From assembly GCF_004349065.1 (NCBI RefSeq), contig NZ_SMKZ01000001.1, forward strand, positions 393,984-457,983: a stretch of 64,000 bases of DNA. Direction: 5' to 3'. The position numbers and the translations under genes were made by a program. The notes under the pieces were generated by a model, which was not told the DNA's origin, searched no databases, and saw only the letters and a list, made by a program, of their open reading frames with translations. The stretch is from Jiangella asiatica. GTDB lineage: Bacteria > Actinomycetota > Actinomycetes > Jiangellales > Jiangellaceae. Below, piece after piece: positions 35,578 through 43,829 of the stretch. The first letter of the stretch is position 1. Every line of letters begins with the position of its first letter.

Positions 35578-36601
35578 GCCCCTGCTCTCGGTGCGTGAGC
35601 TGCACACGACCTTCCCGATCCGCTCGGCCCTGCTGCGCCGGGTCACCGGACACATCCAGGCGGTCGCCGGCGTGTCCTTCGACCTGCGCCCGGGCGAGAC
35701 GCTCGGGCTGGTCGGCGAGTCCGGCTCGGGCAAGTCGACCCTGGCGCGGACGGTGATCGGGCTGGAGAAGGCCGCCTCGGGCACCGTCACCTTCGACGGC
35801 CGGGAGCTGACGTCGGCGTCGCCGGCAGAGCTGCGCGCGGCACGTCGCGACATCCAGATGATCTTCCAGGACCCCTACTCGTCGCTGAACCCGCGCCGGA
35901 CCGCCGGCCAGATCGTGGCCGAGGCCTGGGAGATCCATCCCGACGTCGTGTCCCGCTCGCGGTGGCGGGACGAGGTGAGCGACCTTCTCGCCCGGGTGGG
36001 CCTGGACCCGAGCCACGCCGACCGCTACCCCCACCAGTTCTCCGGCGGACAGCGGCAACGCCTGGGCATCGCCCGCGCCCTCGCGCTCAAGCCCAAGATC
36101 GTCATCTGCGACGAGGCCGTGTCGGCGCTGGACGTGTCGATCCAGGCCCAGGTGCTCAACCTGCTCGCCGACCTGCAGGCCGACCTCGGCCTCACCTACC
36201 TGTTCATCGCGCACGACCTGTCGGTGGTCCGGCACGTCGCCGACCGGGTCGCCGTCATGTACCTGGGCCGGGTGGTCGAGGTGGCCGACCAGGAGGAGAT
36301 CTTCCAGCGGCCCACCCACCCGTACACCCAGGCGCTACTGTCCGCCGTCCCTGTCCCGCGTCCGTGGGACCAGCCGCAGCGCGAGAGCATCATCATCGGC
36401 GGCGACGTCCCGTCGCCGGCTGACCCGCCGTCGGGGTGCCGGTTCCGCACCCGGTGCTGGAAGGCCCAGGACGTGTGCGCGCAGGTCGAGCCCGCCCTGG
36501 AGATCCGTCTGGGCCTGCACCCCAGCGCCTGCCACTTCGCCGAGCTCCTGTCGGCCGCGCCCGGGAACTCGCCCGAAGGGTCCCTCACCCCTGGTGGGTG
36601 A
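35558..36601 (+). CDS. Oligopeptide-type ABC transporter ATP-binding protein (DppF-like)
   Basis: 347 residues from GTG 35558, which lies within the end of the DppD-like gene. Walker A is GESGSGKSTL, the signature [20 protein letters not shown], Walker [13 protein letters not shown], and the Cys-containing tail (CRFRTRCWKAQDVC) is typical of DppF/OppF. It pairs with the preceding ATPase. The operon ends here; a hairpin overlaps the stop codon. Confidence 0.93.
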   Translation: MSASPSEPLLSVRELHTTFPIRSALLRRVTGHIQAVAGVSFDLRPGETLGLVGESGSGKSTLARTVIGLEKAASGTVTFDGRELTSASPAELRAARRDIQMIFQDPYSSLNPRRTAGQIVAEAWEIHPDVVSRSRWRDEVSDLLARVGLDPSHADRYPHQFSGGQRQRLGIARALALKPKIVICDEAVSALDVSIQAQVLNLLADLQADLGLTYLFIAHDLSVVRHVADRVAVMYLGRVVEVADQEEIFQRPTHPYTQALLSAVPVPRPWDQPQRESIIIGGDVPSPADPPSGCRFRTRCWKAQDVCAQVEPALEIRLGLHPSACHFAELLSAAPGNSPEGSLTPGG

Positions 36602-36603
36602 GG
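36583..36603 (+). terminator. Hairpin overlapping the DppF-like stop codon
   Basis: CCTCACCC (36583-36590) and GGGTGAGG (36596-36603) form a perfect 8-bp stem with a 5-nt loop; the TGA stop lies in the right arm. No T-run follows, as is common in GC-rich actinobacteria. Confidence 0.5.
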
Positions 36604-36651
36604 CCCGGCCTACGTCGCGGTGCCTACCTCGGGGCGGCGGGCCGGCATGGT

Positions 36652-36665
36652 GTCAAGATCTTGAC
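36652..36665. promoter_or_regulatory. 14-bp perfect palindrome upstream of the DUF4091 gene
   Basis: GTCAAGATCTTGAC is perfectly symmetrical and includes a TTGAC that could be a -35. It lies 61 nt before the ATG at 36727 and looks like an operator. No second copy was noticed. Confidence 0.4.
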
Positions 36666-36726
36666 GAACAGGGGCGATCTGCGCGAATCTGCTCGGGTCA
36701 CCCGTCGTCCGATCAGGAGTAGGCAC

Positions 36727-39525
36727 ATGAGATTGGGTCTGCGCACCGTGATCGCCATCGCCACCATCGTCACCACTGTCGCCGCGCTGCCTCCTGGTGG
36801 TGGGTCGGCTCCCACGGCCGCGGCCGTGGGAGCCGACCCCGTCGTCTGGGTGCCGACGGGGTCGTTCGCCAGCTCGTCGTTCGTCCGGGTGGAGCAGGAC
36901 GCCGGCCCCGGCGCGACGGTGCGTGAGGGCGAGGTCCTCCGGCTGGACGTGCCGGCCGGCGGTCGGAGTTCCGCACAGCTCGCGGTCCACGCGTCCGGCG
37001 GCCTGGACGAGCTCAACGTGTCGGTCGGGCGGCCGCGGTCGCGGCACGGCGGCGCGCTGCCGGCCGAGGCCGTCCAGGTGCGCTACCCGCGGTACATCCC
37101 GTTCGACTCCGGCGGTGTGGTGGCCGACCCGCTGCTCGACGTCGCCTCCGTCGACGTAGCCGAGAACGCCAACCAGCCGGTGTGGTTCACCGTCGACGTC
37201 CCCGCCGGCGCCGCGCCCGGCGTCTACTCGGCGACGGTGGACGTGACCGGCGGCGGTCGCAGCCTGGGCGGGTGGACGCTGCAGGTGGTCGTCGCCGACG
37301 TCGCTGTGGAGCCGATGGCGGACCGGCCGTTCACGCTGGACCTCTGGGCGCACCCGGACGCGGTCGCCGACCAGACCGGTACGCCGCTGTGGAGCGAGGA
37401 ACACTGGGCGGCGATGCGCCCGTACCTGCGTGACCTCGCCGAGCACGGGCAGCGGGTGGTCAACGTCGCCGTCACCGAGGACCCGTGGATGGTCGACCAC
37501 CAGGGCGAGTGGCGGCCGCAGACGTGGAGCCACTTCGCGTCCATGGTCGAGTGGAGCTGGGACGGCGAGCGGTTCGGCTTCGACTTCGGCGTCTTCGACC
37601 GCTATGTGGAGGAGTCCCGCGCGGCGGGCATCGGCGAGCGCATCCACGCCTTCGCGATGCTCCAGTTCGACCACCGGGAACGCTTCGTCTACACCGACAC
37701 CAGCACCGGTGAGCGCGTGGTCGAGGAGGTCGATCTCGGCGACGCGCGCTACCGCGAGGGCTGGGGCCAGTTCCTGCGCGCGTTCACGGCGCACCTGACC
37801 GAGAAGGGCTGGTTCGACGACGCGTCGCTCGGCTTCGACGAGCGGCCGGCCGACGAGCTGGAGATCGTGTTCGACGTCCTCACCGGTGAGGCGCCGGAGT
37901 GGCTGGACAAGATCGCGGTCGCCGCGAACAGCCTGGACGTCCAGGACTTCGCCGACTACGTCAGCTACAACTACTCGTTTCTCGACAGCGTGCCGGACGA
38001 GGACATCGCCCAGCGCCGCGCCGAGGGCAAGCCGACGCTGTTCTACACGTACTTCAACCCGCTGCGGCCCAACACCGTGACGGCGTCACCGCCGATCTCC
38101 GCGCGCGTGCTGGGCTGGGTGGTCGCGCAGAAGAATCTCGACGGCTACCTGCGCTGGACCTACAACTCCTGGCCGGAGGACGTCTTCGCCGACCCGAGCT
38201 TCCGCTACGGCCAGGGCGACGAGTACATCGTGTACCCGGGCGAGGACGGGCCGGTCTCGTCGATCCGCTGGGAGACGTTCACCGACGGCCTGGACGACGC
38301 GGAGCTGCTGCGCAGGTACGCCGAGCGCTACGGCCGCGACGACCCCCTGTTCACGCAAGTCCTCGGCGCGGTCGACCCGAGGGCGCAGAGCAGCGCGCCG
38401 GCGTGGTCGGCGATGCTGCTGGGCCGGCACGCGGTGCTCCGAGGGCTGCGGGCGGACGGGGACCTGGACGTCACCGTCTCCCGGCCGGACGGCGAGGTGG
38501 CGGCCGGCGACGTCGTCGAGATGACGGTGACCGCCACCGCCACCGGCGAGCGCCCGGTGCCGGCGCCGCGGCTGGATCTGCCCGACCAGCCCGGCTGGTC
38601 CGCGCGGGTCGTGAGCGCGCCGCGGCCGGGTGCGCTGCTGCCCGGCGAGCAGGTCACGTGGACCGTGCGGGTCACCGTCGACGACGACGCCGGCGGCTAC
38701 CTGTACCTCGGCGGCGCGGTGACCGATGCGGGCGGCCGCGACCGCGCCGACTTCGCGACCGACCTCACCGTCCGGCCCCCGGTCGAGACCACCGGCCCGC
38801 CGGTGGCAGCGCCGGCCAGCTCCCCGGACGCGACCAGCCCGGTGACGATCACGGTCCCGGTCACCAACGTCTCCGACCGCGAGCAGACGGTCGAGCTGGT
38901 CGTCGGCAACCTCGGCTTCTGGCAGCTCGACGTGCCGACGTCGCCGGTCGCAGTCCCGCCGGGCGCGACGGTGAACGCGTCGGTGCGGCTGCTCCCAGGC
39001 GGCCGGACCGGATGGAGCACCGTCGACGTCGAGGTCCGGCACGGCGGCGCCGCGGTCGGCTCCGGCCGGGTCGACATCGTCTCCGGCGGCCGGCACGTGT
39101 CGGAGTGGGAGTGGGCGTCGCAGACCAACGGCTGGGGCCCGGCCGAGCGCGACACCAGCAACGGCGAGGACCAGCCCGGCGACGGTGCCCGCATGTCGAT
39201 CAACGGCCGGCAGTACGGCGTCGGCGTCGGCGTGCACGCGCCGTCGCGGATCACGCTCGACCTGGCCGGCCGGTGCAGCCGGTTCCAGACCGACATCGGG
39301 GTCGACGACGAGGTCGCCGGCGGCAGCGTTCGGTTCCACGTCGAAGCTGACGGCCAGGAGATCTTCGCGTCACCGGTGATGACCCAGACCTCCGCGGCCC
39401 GCTGGGTCGATCTCGACGTGACCGGCGTCCAGACGCTGGCCCTCGTGGTCGACGACGGTGGCAACGGCGTCGGCCAGGACCACGCCGACTGGGCCGGTGC
39501 GTGGCTGCGCTGCGAATCCGGCTGA
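36727..39525 (+). CDS. Secreted DUF4091 glycoside-hydrolase-like protein with C-terminal NPCBM domain
   Basis: 932 residues. ATG at 36727 has AGGAG 7 nt upstream. The signal peptide covers about residues 1-37. A beta-rich N-terminal part (40-200) precedes a TIM-barrel-like catalytic region (about 205-570). The region contains LDGYLRWTYNSWPEDVFADP and GDEYIVYPGEDGPVSSIRWE, the hallmark of DUF4091 (GH123-like) proteins. An NEW3-like beta domain follows (580-780), and the last 140 residues form an NPCBM/NEW2 carbohydrate-binding domain (EWEWASQTNGWGPAERDTS). It most likely cleaves or binds amino-sugar or other glycosides outside the cell; the exact substrate is not evident. It stands alone after the Dpp operon. 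Confidence 0.85.
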   Translation: MRLGLRTVIAIATIVTTVAALPPGGGSAPTAAAVGADPVVWVPTGSFASSSFVRVEQDAGPGATVREGEVLRLDVPAGGRSSAQLAVHASGGLDELNVSVGRPRSRHGGALPAEAVQVRYPRYIPFDSGGVVADPLLDVASVDVAENANQPVWFTVDVPAGAAPGVYSATVDVTGGGRSLGGWTLQVVVADVAVEPMADRPFTLDLWAHPDAVADQTGTPLWSEEHWAAMRPYLRDLAEHGQRVVNVAVTEDPWMVDHQGEWRPQTWSHFASMVEWSWDGERFGFDFGVFDRYVEESRAAGIGERIHAFAMLQFDHRERFVYTDTSTGERVVEEVDLGDARYREGWGQFLRAFTAHLTEKGWFDDASLGFDERPADELEIVFDVLTGEAPEWLDKIAVAANSLDVQDFADYVSYNYSFLDSVPDEDIAQRRAEGKPTLFYTYFNPLRPNTVTASPPISARVLGWVVAQKNLDGYLRWTYNSWPEDVFADPSFRYGQGDEYIVYPGEDGPVSSIRWETFTDGLDDAELLRRYAERYGRDDPLFTQVLGAVDPRAQSSAPAWSAMLLGRHAVLRGLRADGDLDVTVSRPDGEVAAGDVVEMTVTATATGERPVPAPRLDLPDQPGWSARVVSAPRPGALLPGEQVTWTVRVTVDDDAGGYLYLGGAVTDAGGRDRADFATDLTVRPPVETTGPPVAAPASSPDATSPVTITVPVTNVSDREQTVELVVGNLGFWQLDVPTSPVAVPPGATVNASVRLLPGGRTGWSTVDVEVRHGGAAVGSGRVDIVSGGRHVSEWEWASQTNGWGPAERDTSNGEDQPGDGARMSINGRQYGVGVGVHAPSRITLDLAGRCSRFQTDIGVDDEVAGGSVRFHVEADGQEIFASPVMTQTSAARWVDLDVTGVQTLALVVDDGGNGVGQDHADWAGAWLRCESG

Positions 39526-39753
39526 CGCGGCCAGCGTGATCAGGGTGAAGCGGTCGCCCGGCGCGCTCGGGCCTTCACTCGTCCGACGGGCGGGTCCCCT
39601 GGACGGTGCGGATCCGGCGCCGACCTCGCCGGGCTGGAGAGCGAACCACCCCCGTGATCAGGTGTGCGTGCGCATCAGGTCCGGCTTCTCGGGCGACAGT
39701 GGTTGACGCCGACCGCACGTCGGTGGGAATGAGCGCCTCGACGCCCGTGTTGA

Positions 39754-39768
39754 TGAAATCAGTTCTCA
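39754..39768. promoter_or_regulatory. Zur-box-like palindrome before rpmJ-rpmG
   Basis: TGAAATCAGTTCTCA (reverse TGAGAACTGATTTCA) matches the actinobacterial Zur consensus TGAAAATGATTTTCA at about 10 of 15 positions. It lies 23 nt before rpmJ. Genes for zinc-free ribosomal paralogues are standard Zur targets, which supports the assignment. The other ~200 nt of the 39526-39790 gap show nothing else I can name. Confidence 0.55.
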
Positions 39769-39790
39769 ACTACAGGAAGGTGGCCCGCCG

Positions 39791-39913
39791 ATGAAGGTCC
39801 GCACCTCGTTGAGGTCGCTGAAGAACGCGCCCGGATCGCAGGTCGTGCGGCGGCGCGGCCGGGTCTTCGTCATCAACCCGGCGAACCCGCGCCGCAAGGC
39901 ACGCCAGGGCTGA
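39791..39913 (+). CDS. rpmJ: 50S ribosomal protein L36, zinc-free (C-) paralogue
   Basis: 40 residues beginning [20 protein letters not shown] and ending NPRRKARQG, an unmistakable L36. The canonical L36 carries three Cys and one His that bind zinc; this copy has no cysteine at all, so it is the C- form made during zinc starvation to replace the zinc-containing protein. It is followed after 30 nt by a cysteine-free L33 gene, and a Zur-like box lies upstream. Too short for most gene callers. Confidence 0.93.
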   Translation: MKVRTSLRSLKNAPGSQVVRRRGRVFVINPANPRRKARQG

Positions 39914-39943
39914 GGCACACCCGACGTCTGGAAGGAGAGGTCG

Positions 39944-40108
39944 ATGGCTCGCACCGAGCTTCGCCCGGTGGTCAAGCTCCGCTCGACCGCCGGCACCGGC
40001 TACACCTACGTGACCCGCAAGAACCGGCGCAACGACCCGGATCGCCTGGTGTTGCGCAAGTACGACCCGTTGGCCCGCCGGCACGTGGGGTTCCGCGAGG
40101 AGCGCTGA
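39944..40108 (+). CDS. rpmG: 50S ribosomal protein L33, zinc-free (C-) paralogue
   Basis: 54 residues ([39 protein letters not shown]). The two CxxC pairs of zinc-binding L33 are absent, so this is the C- paralogue. ATG at 39944 has GGAGAGG 3 nt upstream. It is co-transcribed with the C- L36. Replacing zinc-binding ribosomal proteins frees zinc when Zur derepresses the operon. A strong hairpin follows. Confidence 0.94.
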   Translation: MARTELRPVVKLRSTAGTGYTYVTRKNRRNDPDRLVLRKYDPLARRHVGFREER

Positions 40109-40140
40109 GGCCCAGCGGCGGGGAGGCACGCCTCAGCGCC

Positions 40141-40167
40141 TGCGCCCGGGAGCCGGCCCCGGGCGCA
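40141..40167 (+). terminator. Strong hairpin terminator after rpmG
   Basis: TGCGCCCGGG (40141-40150) and CCCGGGCGCA (40158-40167) form a perfect 10-bp stem with a 7-nt loop, 32 nt after the rpmG stop. Confidence 0.6.
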
Positions 40168-40200
40168 CCGACGACGTTCAGAGACCGGTCATCATGAGTC

Positions 40201-41931
40201 ATGCCCGGCGTTAACCTTCCAAGCGGACCGTTGGTGCGCATGGAAGCTTCCCCCGAGCGTCCAACGGGCGCGTCCCTGTCTCGTCGTCTCTTCGTCGCCG
40301 GCCTCGGTGCCTCCGCCGCCGCGGTCTCGGTCCCGTCCCTGATCCGCGTCGACGGCGCGTACGCCGCGGCGCCCAGCACCGGCGGCTCGCTGCCCGACGG
40401 TGTCTTCTCCCTCGGTGTCGCGTCCGGTGATCCGCTGCCGGACGGCGTCGTGCTGTGGACCCGGCTCGCGCCGGACCCGCTGGCCGGCGGCGGGATGCCG
40501 AGCCGTCCGTATCCGGTGGAGTGGGAGGTGGCCGAGGACGACGCGTTCGCCCGCGTCGTGCGCCGAGGGCGCACCGTCGCCCTACCCCAGGAGGGCCACA
40601 GTGTCCACGTCGAGGTCGACGGCCTGGAGTCTGGCGCGGACTACGTCTACCGGTTCCGCGCCGGCGGCCGGATCTCCCCGGTCGGCCGCACCCGCACCGC
40701 GCCGGCCGGCGCCGTCTCGTCCGGGCTGCGCTTCGCGTTCGCGTCCTGCCAGAACTGGCAGGACGGCTACTACACCGCCTACGAGGCGCTGGCCGCGGAG
40801 GACCTCGACTTCGTCGCGTTCCTGGGCGACTACATCTACGAGTCGGTGCCCCGGACCACCACCGTCCGCACCCACGAGGGCACCGGTGAGCCCGTCACGC
40901 TCGCGGAGTACCGCAACCGGCACGCCCAGTACCGGTCCGATCCCAACCTGCAGGCCGCACACGCCGCGTTCCCGTGGATCGTCACCTGGGATGACCACGA
41001 GGTCGACAACAACTGGGCCGACGAGATCCCGCAGGACCCGGACCTTCAGACGCCCGAGGCGTTCCGGGCCCGGCGCGAGGCGGCGTTCCAGGCGTACTAC
41101 GAGCACATGCCGCTGCGCCGTGGCGCCCGCCCGCGCGGCCTGGACCTGCAGCTCTACCGGCGGCTCCGGTTCGGCGACCTGGTCGACCTGCACGTCCTGG
41201 ACACCCGGCAGTACCGGTCGGACCAGCCGGCGACGCTCGAGGCGGCCTCGACCGACCCGTCGCTGACCATGACCGGCGAGGACCAGGAGCGCTGGCTCGT
41301 CGACGGGCTCACCGACGGCGGGACCCGCTGGAACCTGCTGGCCAACCAGGTCATGTGGGCGCAGAACGACCGGACCGCCGGTCCCGAGGACACCTTCGAC
41401 CTCGACAACTGGGACGGCTACCGCGTCCAGCGGCGCCGGCTGCTGGAGCTGTTCGGCAGCGGCCAGGTGGCCAACCCCGTCGTCCTCACCGGCGACCGCC
41501 ACTGCACCTGGGTCTGCGACCTCGAGCCGGACTTCGACGACCCGTCCGCTCCGGTCGTGGGTGCCGAGATCACCGGAACCTCGATCTCGTCCGGCGGCGA
41601 CTCCGACCCGGACGCGTTCCAGCAGACCTACCGGCCGATCGCGGCGGAGAGCCCGCACTGGAAGTTCTTCGACAACCAGCGTGGCTACGTCGTCTGCGAT
41701 GTCGACGGCGAACGGATGCTGAGCTCGCTGCGGCTGGTCGACACCGTCTGGCAGCCGAGCGGGGCGACCGTGCGCACCGCCGCGGAGTTCGTCGTCGAGG
41801 CCGGGGCGCCCGGCGTCACCGTCGAGTTCCAGGAGCCGCCGGCCGTCACCCAGCGCGCCCAGGCCCGGCGCGAGGCCGGCCCCGTCTACGACGTCGACGA
41901 CACCGAGGACCTGGCCGACGTGGGGCGCTGA
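40201..41931 (+). CDS. PhoD-like alkaline phosphatase (Tat-exported)
   Basis: 576 residues as drawn from ATG 40201; ATG 40240 (563 residues) is equally plausible and leaves a normal Tat n-region. The Tat motif SRRLFVAGLGASAAA is followed by cleavage near AYAA. The PhoD landmarks are SGDPLPDGVVLWTRL, the metal-binding FAFASCQNWQDG and FLGDYIYE, TWDDHEVDNNWADE, and LTGDRHCTWV. The enzyme releases phosphate from mono- and diesters outside the cell using iron and calcium. It is a single gene with its own promoter region after the rpmG terminator. A T-rich-flanked hairpin follows. Confidence 0.93.
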   Translation: MPGVNLPSGPLVRMEASPERPTGASLSRRLFVAGLGASAAAVSVPSLIRVDGAYAAAPSTGGSLPDGVFSLGVASGDPLPDGVVLWTRLAPDPLAGGGMPSRPYPVEWEVAEDDAFARVVRRGRTVALPQEGHSVHVEVDGLESGADYVYRFRAGGRISPVGRTRTAPAGAVSSGLRFAFASCQNWQDGYYTAYEALAAEDLDFVAFLGDYIYESVPRTTTVRTHEGTGEPVTLAEYRNRHAQYRSDPNLQAAHAAFPWIVTWDDHEVDNNWADEIPQDPDLQTPEAFRARREAAFQAYYEHMPLRRGARPRGLDLQLYRRLRFGDLVDLHVLDTRQYRSDQPATLEAASTDPSLTMTGEDQERWLVDGLTDGGTRWNLLANQVMWAQNDRTAGPEDTFDLDNWDGYRVQRRRLLELFGSGQVANPVVLTGDRHCTWVCDLEPDFDDPSAPVVGAEITGTSISSGGDSDPDAFQQTYRPIAAESPHWKFFDNQRGYVVCDVDGERMLSSLRLVDTVWQPSGATVRTAAEFVVEAGAPGVTVEFQEPPAVTQRAQARREAGPVYDVDDTEDLADVGR

Positions 41932-41949
41932 CCCGCATCCGACGTCGTG

Positions 41950-41992
41950 GCGCCGCCGGCCGCTCGCTACCACCGCGGGCCGCCGGCGGCGC
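41950..41992 (+). terminator. Terminator after the PhoD gene
   Basis: GCGCCGCCGGC (41950-41960) and GCCGGCGGCGC (41982-41992) form a perfect 11-bp stem with a 21-nt loop, followed by TGTTCTTT. The T-rich tail makes this a convincing intrinsic terminator. Confidence 0.7.
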
Positions 41993-42106
41993 TGTTCTTT
42001 CGGCCGGACATCTCGCCGTAACGCCTGGAAACCCGGACGTCACCTGCTGCGACATACGGTCGAGACGCCGGCCGCACGACGGCAGGTACCACGAAGACGG
42101 AGAACC

Positions 42107-42574
42107 ATGAAGATCACGATCGACGACCTCTCGGGCCCGGAGATCGCCGGGTTCCTCGACGAGCACGTCCGGCAGATGCTCTCCATCACCCCGCCGGAGA
42201 GCAAGCACGCGCTCGATCTCGACGGCCTGCGCCGGCCCGAGGTCACGTTCTGGTCGGTCACCGACGGTGGCCGCATCGTCGGCTGCGGCGCCATCAAGCG
42301 CCTCGACGCCGGCCACGCCGAGCTGAAGTCGATGCGCACCGCGCCGGCCAGGCAGCGCGGCGGGATCGCGTCGTCGCTGCTGGAGCACATCATCGGCGAG
42401 GCCACCCGAATGGGGTTCACCCGGATGAGCCTCGAGACCGGGGCCGACGAGTTCTTCCTGCCGGCGCGGCGGCTCTACCGGAAGTTCGGGTTCGCCTACT
42501 GCGAGCCGTTCGCCGACTACCGCCCGGACCCGCTCAGCGTCTTCATGACCCGCACCCTCACTCACCGCGGCTAG
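42107..42574 (+). CDS. GNAT family N-acetyltransferase
   Basis: 155 residues. ATG at 42107 has GGAG 5 nt upstream. The acetyl-CoA loop is seen in RTAPARQRGGIASSLLEHII (about residues 80-99), followed by the beta4/beta5 strands (GFTRMSLETG) and the usual YRKFGFAYCEPFADY end. The sequence resembles the YjaB/PanZ-like stand-alone acetyltransferases. The acceptor is unknown. It is monocistronic, followed by an 8-bp-stem hairpin. Confidence 0.88.
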   Translation: MKITIDDLSGPEIAGFLDEHVRQMLSITPPESKHALDLDGLRRPEVTFWSVTDGGRIVGCGAIKRLDAGHAELKSMRTAPARQRGGIASSLLEHIIGEATRMGFTRMSLETGADEFFLPARRLYRKFGFAYCEPFADYRPDPLSVFMTRTLTHRG

Positions 42575-42595
42575 GCCCGGCCCGCGCAGCGGAAA

Positions 42596-42618
42596 TCCCG
42601 CGGCTCGCGACCGCGGGA
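42596..42618 (+). terminator. Hairpin after the GNAT gene
   Basis: TCCCGCGG (42596-42603) and CCGCGGGA (42611-42618) form a perfect 8-bp stem with a 7-nt loop, 21 nt after the stop codon. Confidence 0.55.
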
Positions 42619-42768
42619 AACTGGTCGTATCCCGGAACGGACCAACCGGTCCGGCCGGAACGTCGGGACCACCCGGCCGGGTCACCAAACGCGGCGTCGG
42701 TGGACCCGTGCGAACGTTTTCATACCATGCCATGCCGTTCACCTGCTTGAAAGGGTCGACAGGGCCAG

Positions 42769-42789
42769 CTTGCTAGAATCCTTTGCAAG
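42769..42789. promoter_or_regulatory. Inverted repeat and -10 element before the LacI gene
   Basis: CTTGC (42769-42773) and GCAAG (42785-42789) flank 11 nt that contain TAGAAT (42774-42779), a good -10. A matching -35 at normal distance was not found. The dyad over the -10 suggests autoregulation by the LacI protein encoded next. Confidence 0.45.
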
Positions 42790-42809
42790 TTGCCGTGAGG
42801 AGGCTGGGG

Positions 42810-43829
42810 TTGGTCACCGTCCATGACGTCGCGCGGGCCGCCGGGGTGTCCATCTCCACGGTCTCGCGTGCGCTGGCCATGCCCGAGCGGGTCGCCGAGA
42901 GCACCCGCACCCGCGTCGTCCTCGCCGCGCAAGAGCTGGGCTACCGGCCCAACTCCGCGGCCAGCCGGCTGCGTGCCGGCCGCACCGGCGCCGTCGGCTT
43001 CGTCGTGCCCGACCTGGAGAACCCCTACTTCGCCTCGCTCACCAAGGGCGCGCAGGCGCGGGCGCGCGCCTGCGGGTACGCCGTCCTGGTCGCCGACACC
43101 GGTGAGGACCCCGAGCTCGAGGTCGAGCTGGTCACCGGCATGGGTCCGCAGATCGACGGGCTCGTGCTGTGCTCGCCGCGGGCCGCGGAGCGCGACCTCG
43201 ACGCCGTCGGCGCCGTGCCGCTCGTCCTGGTCAACCGCGAGCTCGGCGTGCGTCCGTCGGTCACCGCGAACGACGTGTCCGGCATGCGGCAGGCGGTCGA
43301 GCACCTGCGCGCTCTGGGCCACCGGTGCGTCGCCTACGTCGGCGGGCCGGCCCGGTCGTGGTCCGACGCGAGGCGACGCGCCGGCTTGGACCAGGCGGTG
43401 CGCGAGTTGCCGGACGTGCGCGCGGTTCAGCTCGGCGCGTTCCGCCCGCACGTTGCCGGCGGACACGCCGCCGCCGACCTCGTCGTCGCCTCCGGCGCCA
43501 CCGCGGTGGTCGCGTACAACGACCTCGTCGCCATCGGGTTGATCGAGCGGCTCCGCGCCCGCGGTCTCGACGTGCCGCGCGACCTCAGCGTGGTCGGCTG
43601 GGACGACACGTTCGTCGCCACCCTCGCCTCCCCGGAGCTGACCAGCGTCGGTGCCGACCTGCCCGCGCTCGGCGCCGTGGCCACCGACGTCGTGCTCGAG
43701 AGCGTCCGGCGATCGCGACGGTCCGGTGCGGGCGCCGCCGATGCCGCGGGGGCCGACGGCGAGTCCGGCGGCCAGGTGCGGGTGCCGGTCGAGCTCGTCG
43801 TCCGTGCGTCCACCGGGATCGCGCCGTGA
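42810..43829 (+). CDS. LacI family transcriptional regulator
   Basis: 339 residues. The start is TTG 42810, preceded by GAGGAGG at 6 nt; an ATG at 42783 would put that perfect SD inside the coding region. The HTH is at residues 2-40 (TVHDVARAAGVSISTVSRAL), with the hinge and then the sugar-sensing domain (GFVVPDLENPYFASL, VVAYNDLVAIGLIERL, SVVGWDDTFVATLASPELT). The stop overlaps the start of the mannitol-dehydrogenase-family gene (GTGA). It therefore most likely controls that gene in response to a sugar alcohol or hexuronate. Confidence 0.9.
   Translation: MVTVHDVARAAGVSISTVSRALAMPERVAESTRTRVVLAAQELGYRPNSAASRLRAGRTGAVGFVVPDLENPYFASLTKGAQARARACGYAVLVADTGEDPELEVELVTGMGPQIDGLVLCSPRAAERDLDAVGAVPLVLVNRELGVRPSVTANDVSGMRQAVEHLRALGHRCVAYVGGPARSWSDARRRAGLDQAVRELPDVRAVQLGAFRPHVAGGHAAADLVVASGATAVVAYNDLVAIGLIERLRARGLDVPRDLSVVGWDDTFVATLASPELTSVGADLPALGAVATDVVLESVRRSRRSGAGAADAAGADGESGGQVRVPVELVVRASTGIAP

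Noticed and set aside
36436..36726. N-terminal extension of the DUF4091 protein upstream of ATG 36727
   Set aside because: The frame is open, but it overlaps the end of the DppF-like gene in another frame. The signal peptide begins at 36727 with an AGGAG in front.
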